A DNA stretch of 64,000 nt from Betaproteobacteria bacterium (GTDB lineage: Bacteria > Pseudomonadota > Gammaproteobacteria > Burkholderiales > SG8-39). The first letter of the stretch is position 1, and every line of letters starts with the position of its first letter. The notes below the pieces were generated by a model. The model was not told where the DNA came from. It searched no databases and saw nothing but the letters and a program-made list of their open reading frames with translations. A program made the translations under genes and the position numbers. The DNA is taken from NCBI GenBank assembly GCA_016210745.1, contig JACQTO010000103.1, positions 1-64,000 of the forward strand, given 5' to 3'. Positions 11,227 to 21,000 of the stretch are shown piece after piece.

Positions 11227-11273
11227 ATGCCCGCGAAGCTTGCCCCCGAATGCCTTTATCGGGGGGCGGGCAT
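11227..11273. repeat. REP-like nested palindrome, likely terminator of acs
   Basis: Outer arms ATGCCCGC (11227-11234) and GCGGGCAT (11266-11273) and inner arms CCCCCGA (11243-11249) and TCGGGGG (11259-11265) are each perfect complements. CGTC precedes and CCAGGAAG follows, the usual ends of this betaproteobacterial palindrome class. It starts seven bases after the acs stop. It shares architecture with 1961-2002. Confidence 0.75.
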
Positions 11274-11352
11274 CCAGGAAGCAACTGATTCCACTGCCGG
11301 CCCGGGCGAGCGTTGCCTGAGTCGGCCTTATGGGCTATTCTGCGCCCCTCGC

Positions 11353-11443
11353 GGAGAGATGGCCGAGCGGTCGAAGGCGCACGCCTGGAAAGTGTGTATA
11401 CGTCAAAAGCGTATCGTGGGTTCGAATCCCACTCTCTCCGCCA
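11353..11443 (+). tRNA. tRNA-Ser(GGA)
   Basis: A complete class II tRNA with encoded CCA. The acceptor arms GGAGAGA (11353-11359) and TCTCTCC (11433-11439) pair fully. The D arm is GCCGAGCGGTCGAAGGC. The anticodon loop CTGGAAA gives anticodon GGA on a CACGC/GTGTG stem with one G-U pair. A long variable arm follows (ATACGTCAAAAGCGTATC region), and the T loop is GGTTCGAATCC. The discriminator is G at 11440 and CCA is 11441-11443. An integrase gene begins 165 bases downstream, so the 3' end of this gene is the probable integration site of the neighbouring island. Confidence 0.96.
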
Positions 11444-11607
11444 GATTCAGGTTCGGTAACGTCCAGTAAAGTCCTAAAACCCCTAGATTTCCCTCAGTGA
11501 ACGCCCCAGAAGCTGTTCAGGGAGTACCCAGATCGTCTCTTGACAGCCGGCAGTAACTGGCGGTAACTTTGGCGGCATCTACCGCCACTCTCCAGAAAGT
11601 TACCGCC

Positions 11608-12819
11608 ATGCCGCTAACTGCTACAGCGATCCGTAATGCGAAGCCGGGCCCGACGCCCGTGCGCCTGTACGATTCTGGCGGGCTCTACCTGGAAATTGCC
11701 CCAGCCGGCGGCCGCTGGTGGCGGTTCGCGTATCGCTTTTGCGGGAAGCGCAAGTTGATCTCCCTCGGGGTGTTCCAAGATGTTCCGCTGGCCGTGGCCC
11801 GCGACCGGCGCGACGCTATGCGGAAACTGTTGGCCGATGGCAAGGACCCCAGCGCCAAGCGCAAGACCGACAAGCGCGAAGCGGCCGGTCGGGCTGCGAA
11901 CAGTTTCGAGGCAGTCGCGCGTGAGTGGTACCAGAAGCAGGTGCACACCTGGGTTCCCTCTCACGCCTCCGACGTACTGCGGCGGCTGGAATCCAACCTA
12001 TTTCCGGAAATTGGGGCAACGCCCATTTCCGATCTGACCGCCCCGGCCATGCTCTCGGCACTTCGCAAGGTCGAGCATCGTGGCGCGCATGATCTGGCAC
12101 ATCGAGTGTTGCAGGTGTCCGGTCAGGTGTTTCGCTACGGCATCGCAACCGGGTGCTGCGAGCGCGATCTGTCCATCGACTTGCGCGGCGCGCTTGCCCC
12201 GCACAAGGGCAAGCATCAAGCGGCTATCACGCCTGAGGAATTGCCCGGCCTGCTGCGCTCCATCGATGGCTACGCGGAACTCGGCGACCGACTGACCAGC
12301 CTCGCACTGCGACTCTTGGCGCTGACCTTCGTTCGCACTGGCGAGTTGATTGGCGCGCAGTGGGAGGAATTCGATCTTGATTCAGCGGCGTGGATCATCC
12401 CGGCAGAGCGCATGAAGATGAAAACTGAGCATGTGGTTCCGCTGTCGCGGCAGACGGTGGAAACATTGCGGGACGTGCGTGCCATCGGTGGCGGCAGCCG
12501 CTACGTCTTCCCCGGTCGCAATCCGGACAAGCCCATCAGTAACAACACGATGTTGTTTGCGCTGTATCGGCTGGGTTACAAGGGCAGGATGACCGGGCAT
12601 GGGTTCCGCAGCGTGGCGTCAACGATGCTGAACGAAGCTGGGTTCCGTGGGGACGTGGTAGAGCGCCAATTGGCGCACGGTGAACGCGACGAGATTCGCG
12701 GAGCGTACAACCGCGCTGAATACCTCCCCGAACGGCGGGCCATGATGCAGCGGTGGGCCGACATGCTCGACGCGCTGGCGCAAGGGGCGCAGGTTATTCC
12801 GTTGCAGCGGCACGCGTAA
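11608..12819 (+). CDS. P4-type tyrosine recombinase / integrase
   Basis: A 403-residue site-specific integrase. Residues 1-90 form the DUF4102-like arm-binding domain (LTATAIRNAKPG, LYDSGGLYLEIAPAGGRWWRF, SLGVFQDVPLAVARDRRDAM). A core-binding helical domain follows (about 98-195), then the catalytic domain (about 207-395). Catalytic residues visible: R243 in TFVRTGEL, a lysine in MKMKTEHVVPL, H331 and R334 in GHGFRS, H357 in LAHGE, and the nucleophile Y367 in AYNRAEYLPERR. The ATG at 11608 gives the usual family start; the longer frame to 11569 adds nothing conserved. Family members insert islands at tRNA 3' ends, and this gene is 165 bases past tRNA-Ser, so it is most likely the integrase of this island. 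It looks intact. Confidence 0.93.
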   Translation: MPLTATAIRNAKPGPTPVRLYDSGGLYLEIAPAGGRWWRFAYRFCGKRKLISLGVFQDVPLAVARDRRDAMRKLLADGKDPSAKRKTDKREAAGRAANSFEAVAREWYQKQVHTWVPSHASDVLRRLESNLFPEIGATPISDLTAPAMLSALRKVEHRGAHDLAHRVLQVSGQVFRYGIATGCCERDLSIDLRGALAPHKGKHQAAITPEELPGLLRSIDGYAELGDRLTSLALRLLALTFVRTGELIGAQWEEFDLDSAAWIIPAERMKMKTEHVVPLSRQTVETLRDVRAIGGGSRYVFPGRNPDKPISNNTMLFALYRLGYKGRMTGHGFRSVASTMLNEAGFRGDVVERQLAHGERDEIRGAYNRAEYLPERRAMMQRWADMLDALAQGAQVIPLQRHA

Positions 12820-12898
12820 GTATCGATCCAGTCAACGCCGCGCCTATACCTTGATCGCTTCGTTCTTTTCCAGTTGCTCGGCAAACGTGCGCTCAGTG

Positions 12899-12948
12899 TC
12901 GGACTGTTAATCCGCAGGTCCGAGGTTCGAACCCTCGTCGGGGAGCCA
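12899..12948 (+). pseudogene. Truncated tRNA-Asn(GTT) 3' half, candidate attachment-site remnant
   Basis: About 50 bases match the 3' half of a bacterial tRNA-Asn. The anticodon loop CTGTTAA (anticodon GTT) sits on a 4-bp CGGA/TCCG stem. The T arm CGAGG-TTCGAAC-CCTCG is perfect, and the acceptor 3' strand TCGGGGA is followed by G and CCA (12946-12948). The 5' half with the matching TCCCCGA strand and D arm is absent; the bases before it are unrelated. Such 3' halves are typically left by integrases that target tRNA genes. The adjacent integrase sits beside tRNA-Ser instead, so this may mark a second element. Confidence 0.8.
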
Positions 12949-13082
12949 AAAATCAAGGAGTTACGATAATACGTCTACCGACGGATGAAGAAAACAGCGC
13001 TCTGTTATCCGTCTGTTATCCGTAACCGCAGGAATCGACGCGCTCCCGGCCTGTGTCGCGCGCTACAGGATGCGATTGGACA

Positions 13083-13553
13083 TTACCCTGCATTTCCAGG
13101 CCAACGACGTGTTCCAATTTCCTTGAACTTGTTGACGCCGAGTGCACCACGTTCATTTCTGGCCCTCGACCCCGGTGCCGCAAGTGCTGATACAACAGCA
13201 CGGCGAGATGCTTCGTATATCTCAACTGCATCGAAATTGGAATCGAGAATTACAAGCAACACTGCATCCCATTTTTTCTTGATGTTAATTGACCCAATAC
13301 GCTGCCCCCGTTTGCTTTCAGGAAGCAGGCACCGCCCTTTGATCTGAAGCCGCCTAACCGCCCCATTGCGTTTCTCCGTAGCGTCAAAGCCGGGATTTCT
13401 TGCTGGCGTGAGTTTTATTTTTAGAATTCGCGCCGCTTCGTATTCCGCGATTTCTCCTGTTATCCCTAAAGGTTTTCCTGTTAGCTTTCGATATTGTTGG
13501 GCAAGTTTCTTCGCGCTCTGAAGCACTTTCAGTATTTCATCATCATTGCCCAT
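13083..13553 (-). CDS. Small predicted nuclease-like protein (DUF6998-like)
   Basis: A protein of about 156 residues. The central stretch LTGKPLGITGEIAEYEAARIL, then NPGFDATEKRNG, then LQIKGR is the order expected of a PD-(D/E)XK-like fold, with a Glu helix, a lone Asp and a Q-x-K strand. I associate this layout with DUF6998-type proteins found in defence and mobile regions. Function is not established. The ATG at 13553 is chosen; an in-frame TTG at 13580 would overlap the stop of the upstream gene and allow translational coupling. It is the last gene of a minus-strand run that includes the SNF2 helicase cassette, though a gap of over 200 bases separates the pair from the helicase. The base composition is AT-richer than the host genes. 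Confidence 0.6.
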   Translation of the reverse strand: MGNDDEILKVLQSAKKLAQQYRKLTGKPLGITGEIAEYEAARILKIKLTPARNPGFDATEKRNGAVRRLQIKGRCLLPESKRGQRIGSINIKKKWDAVLLVILDSNFDAVEIYEASRRAVVSALAAPGSRARNERGALGVNKFKEIGTRRWPGNAG

Positions 13554-13576
13554 ATCAGCTCGTTGATTACTTTTGG

Positions 13577-14527
13577 TCAAGCAGTTATCTCTTTCACACC
13601 TTCCTTAAGCAGAGGGCTAAACACCTTCTTGAAGGTCAGAAGTTTTTCAATTTGCCACTTGCGAATCTCATCCAATTCCTCCGCACTGCTTTGAATGTTT
13701 CCACTACGATCAACTGAAATCCGAGAAGCCTGCTTTTCATCGAGCCGATCCCATTGAACAGTAAATCCCAGTTGCTGTTCAATCACATCCTTTCGCTTTT
13801 GTAGCCAGTCAAACAGGGCTTTGTTTGATTCGAAATCGCCGTAATCAATATAGACTTCGACAGAAACCCGATTGTTGCTGCGGAAAACAGCGCCGATTGA
13901 TGCGTATGACACACCGGAAGAAAATGAATACCAACTTTGTGGTTGAGCGATTTTGGCATTGGTAACTTTGTGCTTTTCCCGCAACTCATCAATCAATGGT
14001 TGATAATATTGACGATATGCCTCCCCTCTCTTTGAGACAAGCCCGGCGGCTTGGCTTCCTTTTGATTTTTGCCACTCATTTGGGAACACAACCAGCTTGA
14101 AGTTAAAAGCCGGGTTCGAATCATCAATCTGAAGCACCTCCACCACAACGCCGAAAAAATCCGTGTTGGTATCTGTCCGCTTATTTAGCCAGTCCAGTGC
14201 TTGTCGGTGTTCCTCCCGGATCGACTCTGCAACCCAAACTATGGCGGTGGCATCGAATCCCGCTGCGTATGTCAAAAGCTTGCCAAGGTGATCGTGGTCT
14301 GTCTGGGCGAGTTGATTTTCTATTACTACCGTGCGACCTGAGTTATCCTTTGCTAATAGGTCTAGTGAGAAATCACCTACGTTCGCCTCTTTCGCTTGTA
14401 ATTCAAGATCCATACCAAGAGCTGCACCCAACTCCTTAATATTCTCCGCCAGCCATGGGGTAAAGTCGCCAGCTTCTCTCGCCCAGATATCGCGGAGGCC
14501 AACGTGCTTTATTTTGCTTAATTTCAT
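13577..14527 (-). CDS. DUF4268-family predicted PD-(D/E)XK nuclease
   Basis: 316 residues. The N-terminal about 120 residues have a RecB/NucS-like nuclease signature: VGDFSLDLLAKD, RTVVIENQLAQTDHDHLGKLLTYAAG, then ATAIVWVAESIREEHRQALDWLN. This supplies an Asp and the E-N-Q motif in place of E-x-K. The C-terminal half, from about residue 165, matches the DUF4268 region (YYQPLIDELREKH, WYSFSSGVSYASIGAVF, VSVEVYIDYGD). Members often occur beside restriction and other defence genes and are predicted DNA endonucleases, but their targets are unknown. A Shine-Dalgarno AAGGAGC precedes ATG 14527. The next gene follows directly, so the two probably form an operon. Confidence 0.8.
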   Translation of the reverse strand: MKLSKIKHVGLRDIWAREAGDFTPWLAENIKELGAALGMDLELQAKEANVGDFSLDLLAKDNSGRTVVIENQLAQTDHDHLGKLLTYAAGFDATAIVWVAESIREEHRQALDWLNKRTDTNTDFFGVVVEVLQIDDSNPAFNFKLVVFPNEWQKSKGSQAAGLVSKRGEAYRQYYQPLIDELREKHKVTNAKIAQPQSWYSFSSGVSYASIGAVFRSNNRVSVEVYIDYGDFESNKALFDWLQKRKDVIEQQLGFTVQWDRLDEKQASRISVDRSGNIQSSAEELDEIRKWQIEKLLTFKKVFSPLLKEGVKEITA

Positions 14528-14741
14528 GCTACCGCTCCTTGCCAGGTACAGAGCATCGCGCTCCCCGTGCTCATTATATGCACGCAGACCATAGGCAGAG
14601 TATTGTCCCCGCGCTCAGCCTCAGTGCCGCGCCAATTTGCGCAGTGGGCCGCATGCGGCAAGGAGCAACATCATTCTCAGCGCTGCTTCCAGCCAATGGG
14701 TCCGGTAGGGAAAAAAGCGTTACGGTGACCACTTTCTCGCG

Positions 14742-17522
14742 TTAAACAAGCTCAACCCATGCCAGCAACCGCCACGCAAGCGTGACAGATTCTGACAACA
14801 AGCCTCTGTGTGCCAAGTCCCGGCGGAGCATCTCGGGTAGCTTCGTGGCTACTAACTCGGCTCTTTCGGATGCTGTTACAACTGACGAAGTGGCGCCGGA
14901 CAGATTCCCTAGGAAATCGGCCAGATGCTCGATGGGCTTACAGCGGTTACCATCGCGGTCCAGTCCAACCGGAATAACTCTTTGCATGAATCGCTGAGTC
15001 GCGTCTTGCAGTTGAACGTGCCAGATAGTGAGTACGCCCTTAAGGTTTGTTCCATCCGGGGAAGAGGCAATCCAACCTCTTGCTGTCGGTTCGAGATAGC
15101 GATCTTCTTCGAAGAAACGTTTCACCAGCGGATGTTCGAGGCCCAGAAGCGAGAGTCGCTCATCTTCCTTCGCGGCCTCACGGTCGGTGGTAATTCGAAT
15201 AGGTGGCTGACCGTTCAACGCAACCTCGAACTGATTATTTTCGATTGGCAAACATTGGCCACCGGCATGAGACACGGTTGCCTGAAAGTATCTGGCTAGG
15301 CGCGCCATGCCCTCACCGCCGTCGTCCATCTGCTGGTAGTCGTCGAGGCGGAAGCTCTCCAAATCCTGAAACAGTTCCCACACAACTTGTCTCGCGGTAC
15401 GGGCATTGTCGATGGCGACATCTAACTCCTCACGCGTTCGGATCAAGCGCGGGTCGCGAACGGCGTCCTGGTATAGCTTGTCGTAGGACAACCGCTCGGA
15501 AAGTTGACCCAAGATCTGCCCGCGTAGGTCTTCGGTAACTTGCCCAAATTCGTCCACCTTGCCCAGCGTCTTGGCAATCTCCAGCAGCTTCTCTTCGAGC
15601 AGGAGAAAGATTTTCCCCTCAAGCGTGTCTACCGAAACGAGGTTGTAGACCTGAGCAGTGTGTGTTTGTCCGTAGCGGTGAATGCGCCCAATGCGTTGCT
15701 CCAGGTCCATCGGGTTCCAAGGCAGGTCGTGATTGAAGAGCACGCGGGCGAACTGTAAGTTAATGCCTTCGCGACCAGCGGCGGTACAAATCAGAACAAG
15801 CGGGCCATCAGATCGTTTGAAGCGTCGCTCGGCGGCGAGTTTGGCTCCGTGGTCCCCGCCTTTGAGTACGTCCGCGCCGGCATTAGGGAACCGATTGTCG
15901 ATTGCCGCTCGCAGCGTATCGACGCTGCCGAGATAGGTGGTGAACACGACGATCTTCTCGCGCGGATGTATGGCCCACAGGTCGTCGAGCGCTCTCAGCA
16001 GTTCTGTCGTCTTGCTCTCGTCCGCCGCCGGGATAAGTTTTAGCAACTCTCGAATTCGTTCCCGCTCCGCGGGTATCGCGACAGTCACGAGCAACGCCGC
16101 AGACTCTTCGTCCGCCGCGGCTTGAGTTTCGCTTTCATCACCTACGGATTCGGCCTTTTCGCCAAGCTTCCGAAGCAGCTTTACGCGCGCATCGGCCAAA
16201 AGACGTTCGACTTGAGCACGTCCCAACGAATCGGCCGGCAAGTTAAACATCGCGTGCAATAGAGTACGAGTATCGGTCAACGCGCGTTCGCGACCGTCCA
16301 CGTCGAGGTTCTGGTCGCAAACAATCGCTTCATGAATCGTGAGGCTCAACAGTCGCCGGCGAAGGGTCGCCCCCACCGCGGCAAAGCTCGATGCGGCAAT
16401 CTTCTGGAAGATCGTCATCACGAAACCGAGCGCTCGGCCTTGATTACCGGCCGCTTCGGCTAGGTTGTACCCGTCTCGTAAGTAATCGAGTAGAGCTTCA
16501 TAGAAGCGGGCTTCAGCCGGTGATAGGTGGAAAACCTGTGTATGTACCTGCCTGCGCGAGAAGAGCGGGTTACCTTGGGTGTCGCAGGCGTCGGCTTGCG
16601 TCCGCCGGAAGACGACCGAGTTCAGTCGGTATCGGTTGTGAAGCATGTCGTCGGTGTTCAGGAACAACGATGGATTCAGGAGACGAACCAGCATCCAGAA
16701 TCGAAAATGATCGCCCTGGTGCGGCGTCGCAGATAGGAGCAACAAGTCGCGGCTGTGGTCCCGAAGCGCCTCGGCAAGCCTGAAGTTCTGGGTCTTGGAG
16801 ACTTTCGTGCCGGTTTGGTAGGCCGTTAGGTGATGTGCTTCGTCAAAAACGATTAGATCCCATTGGGGCGCTTCCAGAATCTTCTTCACTCGGGCCGGGC
16901 GCTTGAGCGTGTCGATGCTGGCAATCAGGCGGTTGTGCTTGGCAAACGCGTTAGATTTGCGATCAGTAACGTCTCCCTCGCTACCGAACACCTCGAAGTC
17001 AAGATTGAACGTATCGTTCAATTCGCAACGCCAGTTGTTGACCAGCCCTGCGGGAACGACCATCAAGGCACGTGTCAGTTCGCCCCGCGATGCCAGCTCG
17101 CGAAGCACCAGGGCGGTCTCGATGGTCTTGCCCAGGCCAACGCTATCCGCAATCAGAAACCTTCTCGGAGAAGCGTTCGCGATGCGGTAGGTTAAAACGA
17201 TCTGGTGTGGTAACAAGTCCACCTTGGCGGCGGTCAGTGTGGCCGCGTTCTCCAACAGTGGAAGCTGCTCTGCCTCGATCGCGAGCCACAGTCGTTCGAT
17301 GCCTTCGCGAGTCGCAGGTCGAATTTGAGAAATAACTTCCTCGTCCCAAGTGAGTGCCCGTGTGATGGCGGACACGGGAACTTGGCGTTCGCCCTGCTCT
17401 CGAAAGAAGACGCGTGCGTAGCCACTCGGCTCCAGGCCGATGAAGACGCCCGTTCCCAATTCGGGGTGGGTGACGCGAGAACCTGCAACCCACTCAGGAG
17501 AGGTGCTTAACATGAAACCCAC
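14742..17522 (-). CDS. SNF2-family helicase of a PglZ/DUF499/DUF1156 defence-like cassette
   Basis: A 926-residue superfamily 2 ATPase. An N-terminal small barrel (WVAGSRVTHPELGTGVFIGLE, RVFFREQGERQVPV) resembles a CarD/SH3-like binding module. Helicase motifs follow: Walker A ADSVGLGKTIE at 125-135, DEAH at 227-230, LLLSATPHQGDH near 261-272, and in the second RecA domain TAAGREGINLQ near 580-590 and QRIGRIHRYGQ at 609-619. It therefore belongs with bacterial RapA/HepA-like SNF2 proteins that translocate on DNA. The start overlaps the end of the upstream 169-residue gene by 29 bases (20 if ATG 17513 is used), so translation is probably coupled. In BREX, DISARM and helicase-methylase-ATPase systems such helicases act alongside a methylase; that role is inferred here. 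Confidence 0.9.
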   Translation of the reverse strand: MGFMLSTSPEWVAGSRVTHPELGTGVFIGLEPSGYARVFFREQGERQVPVSAITRALTWDEEVISQIRPATREGIERLWLAIEAEQLPLLENAATLTAAKVDLLPHQIVLTYRIANASPRRFLIADSVGLGKTIETALVLRELASRGELTRALMVVPAGLVNNWRCELNDTFNLDFEVFGSEGDVTDRKSNAFAKHNRLIASIDTLKRPARVKKILEAPQWDLIVFDEAHHLTAYQTGTKVSKTQNFRLAEALRDHSRDLLLLSATPHQGDHFRFWMLVRLLNPSLFLNTDDMLHNRYRLNSVVFRRTQADACDTQGNPLFSRRQVHTQVFHLSPAEARFYEALLDYLRDGYNLAEAAGNQGRALGFVMTIFQKIAASSFAAVGATLRRRLLSLTIHEAIVCDQNLDVDGRERALTDTRTLLHAMFNLPADSLGRAQVERLLADARVKLLRKLGEKAESVGDESETQAAADEESAALLVTVAIPAERERIRELLKLIPAADESKTTELLRALDDLWAIHPREKIVVFTTYLGSVDTLRAAIDNRFPNAGADVLKGGDHGAKLAAERRFKRSDGPLVLICTAAGREGINLQFARVLFNHDLPWNPMDLEQRIGRIHRYGQTHTAQVYNLVSVDTLEGKIFLLLEEKLLEIAKTLGKVDEFGQVTEDLRGQILGQLSERLSYDKLYQDAVRDPRLIRTREELDVAIDNARTARQVVWELFQDLESFRLDDYQQMDDGGEGMARLARYFQATVSHAGGQCLPIENNQFEVALNGQPPIRITTDREAAKEDERLSLLGLEHPLVKRFFEEDRYLEPTARGWIASSPDGTNLKGVLTIWHVQLQDATQRFMQRVIPVGLDRDGNRCKPIEHLADFLGNLSGATSSVVTASERAELVATKLPEMLRRDLAHRGLLSESVTLAWRLLAWVELV

Positions 17523-18003
17523 CGATCTCCTTTGTGCCTTCTGTAATCAGTTTGAACACCCCGGTCCCGGTTGCCGCGCCGTTCCAAATAGCCCGGGTGA
17601 GACACAGCTTGGTGTCACGGTCTGAACCTTTGCCGAAGTACACCAAGTCGTCGGCTTCGTTGAGTTGAAACAGTTTTCCAGGGCCATCCATGCCAAACAC
17701 TAAACCCACGTTACCCCAGTGATTACACCATCGACGACACAGCGACAGGATGTTCTCGCGCAGCCAGGCGTAAGCGGTATCGGTGTCTGGCATGACTTCC
17801 AGGACAGTTTGCAGACCGCCCACAAGAACGGTGCGGCTCCCTCCTGGCGGCGATTCAGGCAAACCATGATGTTCCCATTCCAGCACCGTGCGAAGCGGTG
17901 TCGCGTCGGCATCGGTGATCAGCGGCGTGAGAAGCTCGGGCGACCAGACAATGCTACAACCGCGTCGCTTCCAGCTTTGTGCTGTCATCTCTTGCATGGT
18001 CAT
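17494..18003 (-). CDS. Unrecognised 169-residue cassette protein
   Basis: A 169-residue protein with no domain I recognise. It has no P-loop, no membrane span and no signal peptide. It is moderately rich in Trp and Cys (SLCRRWCNHWGNVG). A central segment, LVFGMDGPGKLFQLNEADDLVYFG, looks like a beta-rich core. It starts 29 bases after the methylase stop with AAGGA upstream of the ATG, and its 3' end overlaps the helicase start. Its invariant placement between methylase and helicase argues that it is a real subunit or adaptor. By position it could be a DUF3780-type or BrxF-like accessory, but I do not see either family's motifs. Confidence 0.75.
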   Translation of the reverse strand: MTMQEMTAQSWKRRGCSIVWSPELLTPLITDADATPLRTVLEWEHHGLPESPPGGSRTVLVGGLQTVLEVMPDTDTAYAWLRENILSLCRRWCNHWGNVGLVFGMDGPGKLFQLNEADDLVYFGKGSDRDTKLCLTRAIWNGAATGTGVFKLITEGTKEIGGFHVKHLS

Positions 18004-18032
18004 ATTCCTTCATCGCGCGACTGCACTGGCGT

Positions 18033-21000
18033 TTATTCGCTTTCGTCCCAATCGTTGAATAGCTTCAGTTGTCGTTCGAGTTCGGCCGGCTGTTGCCGCA
18101 GCTTGTCCAACGTCTGGCGGAGAATCGTCCGAGCCAGTTCCGATGCCTGCCGAATCTCTGGTTCAGGAGCCATCCTCGCGTACCATTCCAGCACTGCATC
18201 TACGCTTCGCCGAACCATCCAGGTGTCTTTGGAAAGTTCCTGTTGCAGATTCACACCACTGTTTGGCATCGCTCCACCAATGAGGAAGTGCGCCTGGTCG
18301 ATCTCCGTCTTCATCTCCTTGCGCGGACGTTGGCGGAAATGCTCAAATTGGTGCGAAATTGGATTCGCGGTCACGCGGCGATTGCGCTCTTCGACCCAGC
18401 CGCGATCTTCAAAGTCCCGTTGTCGGATTGTCGTGCCAAACAGGCTCTTGCTGACATCGTCGGCACTCCTCGACGTTAGCGGTGTAAACAATCGTAGGAA
18501 TTGGTAGGCTACGGGCTGAACGATGGACGGCGGGTTGTTCGTGGCATCGCCCGTCCCTTCGTCAAGCAATTGGTTGATGCCACCAAGGGCGTGCCGGATA
18601 GAAAGCAGCTCATCGTCCGATGTCAACACCTGTCCGTAGTGCCGGCTGTAGAACTCCAGCGCTTTGCCACGAAGAATCACGCGAATATCCGCGTCGGAGA
18701 GTTCGCTTGCTTTGTAGGCGGCCAGTAGCAGTTTGAAACGACTCAACTCCGATTTGACCCACTGCCTCATCTTGGCCCAACTCACCGGCGCCGGTTCAGC
18801 CAGGCGTTTGCGGCAGACGTGGATAATGTCGTACTCCGTTCCCTTCGCGCCGAACTGACCGCCCTCGCCCTTTTGCTCGTCGCTGGCAATAGGAAAGGTC
18901 TGTTCAAGCAGAAATCCTGCCTCAAACAGACTTTCCAGGACGATGGCCCATTGCGAGGTTTCGCTGTGATGGAATGTGAAGGCGAGAAGACCACCGTCCT
19001 TGAGCACGCGGCAAGCCTCCGTCCAGCACGCGGTTAGGCGGACTTTGTAGTATTCGTTGCCTTCCTCCTCCGAAAGCAGCCGAGGTGCCAAGGCTTCCTG
19101 AGCGTTGGGGGTCTTCGTTGGTTCAAAGAGTTCCGGATACTCGTGCCGAAGCGGAAGACGGAGCCAGGCGTGGAAGAAATTGGACAGGTCCGAGTAGAAA
19201 ATGTTGTCACCAAATGGCGGATCGGTGATGACCAGATCGAGAGTACGATCTACAAACTGGGCAATTTCCGATGAAGAACCACAAACCAGTTGCGCACCTG
19301 GAAGAATCGCGTCTTCAAGAAGAATTTTTGTCTCATCGGATTCCAAACGATGATCTGGGGGGGCAACGTCCCAAGGATGTCGTGCCCATTCCAACCCTTC
19401 GACGACGCCATCCGTAGTACTTGTCCAGTTTCCGCGCCCAAGCGTGGAAAACACGCAGTTCTCGACGGGAAGCGACTTGGGTGCATAGTTTGAGTTACTA
19501 AAAAATGGCTCGATCTTGTCTGCCTGAATATTCCAAAATACGAACCCGTTCTGGTTTCTCAAATATTGCTGAATAGCACCAAGGCCCTGATGTCGAACAT
19601 CCGTTGTAAATTCGGGCGTCTTACAAACTGCCTGCAACAGAAGCGCATGAACAAGCAACTGTCGAGTATTGAACATCTTCCACCAGTGCGTATAGCCCTG
19701 CCTCGGCAGCGCGAAGTTGGCATGGTGGGTCATGTAGGTATGGGGAAGTTCTTCGCGCGGCCAATAATCCGCAAGGTCAGCATTCCGGCGTGCATTCCAT
19801 TCTCGCTCGGCTGCCACGAGGCGTCGGCTGTCGCTATCACCGAATGGCGCGAAGAACCGACCGCCGTAGACGCGTGCCTCGGCATCGCAGTCTGGGCAGT
19901 AGCATTGGATAGCGTAGACAGCGACGGGAGCGCTATGTCCGAATTTCTCCACTGATTCGCGAACGTCCTGCTTCTGACCGCACCGGCCACATGTGAAATG
20001 TGACTGTTTCGGAATGGTCCCTCGGCGAGTGTCGATTCGCCGCCCATCGGTTAAGGTGATGAATCGAGGTAAGCCGTAGTCCTTTCGGTCCGCTCCCTCA
20101 GGTTCGATACCTGTTTCCGATTCGTCCAGGGCTTGCTCATCGTCGACTTGAGTAAGTGGTTCCGCATCGGTGACGCCAAGGTGCGACACGTCCTCCGCCA
20201 GCTTAATTCGGCCTCGAACTTCAATGAATTGCAGGTTCTGAAGACGCAGTTCATACCAGCGACTTGTGGCCTCGACGGTCGCATCGCCGTAACCTCCAAG
20301 CTCTTCGCCATCAACAACTCCGTTAGCCCCTTTGAGCCATTCGGGATCAATGAGCAGATAGGAGTAAACGGGCTTTGTACTGTTGCGCGGTGGTTGGATT
20401 TTGAAATGCTTCTTGTCGACGGCTTTTGCTGTGCTTGCTTGACGGTGGGCGTTTAACACATCGCGAAGGAATTGGCCGGAAAACTCTCCACACTTTGGAC
20501 ATTTCAGTCCCGTTTCGTCGTCGGTCATCGCGAACAATTCTGCAGCCCGTTTCTTCTTCTCGTCCTTCCGTCCTTCTGCATATTCGCTAAGACGTAGAGC
20601 AAACGGCTGCGATAGCTCGGTAAACGGAAACTCCGAGTCCAGAACAACCCGCTCTGCCTCTGGGGCCATCCGCGCAGCACCAAGCTCCGCATGAAAGGCC
20701 GTCTTGCACTTCTTGCAGGTCAACTCGATGTACTTCACTCCGAGCTTTTTCTCGGCGATGATGGGCGAGCGGAAAATGGGGGTTCGATGACCGCAGCCGA
20801 GCCGCGAACAGGGTCCGTGCTTCGCCCAAAATGTATAGATCACCTCCGGGCCTTCGTAGCGGAAGCGCTTCCGCTCCCCTGGTGAGAGTGTAAGCGGGTC
20901 GAAGTCCGCCGGCATCAGCGCCTCGTTAGTCGGATCTTGGGTTCCTGCCATGCGAAACCAGCGGCCTTGGTGCCTGCGTGGACATCCGGTGATGTAGAAC

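Noticed and set aside
12576-12956. Minus-strand frame covering the tRNA-Asn fragment
   Set aside because: The first residues are simply the translated tRNA 3' end, a well-known false gene; the rest is antisense to the integrase.
13001-13022. 11-base tandem repeat CTGTTATCCGT as an att core
   Set aside because: Only two copies, not related to either tRNA; too short to call.
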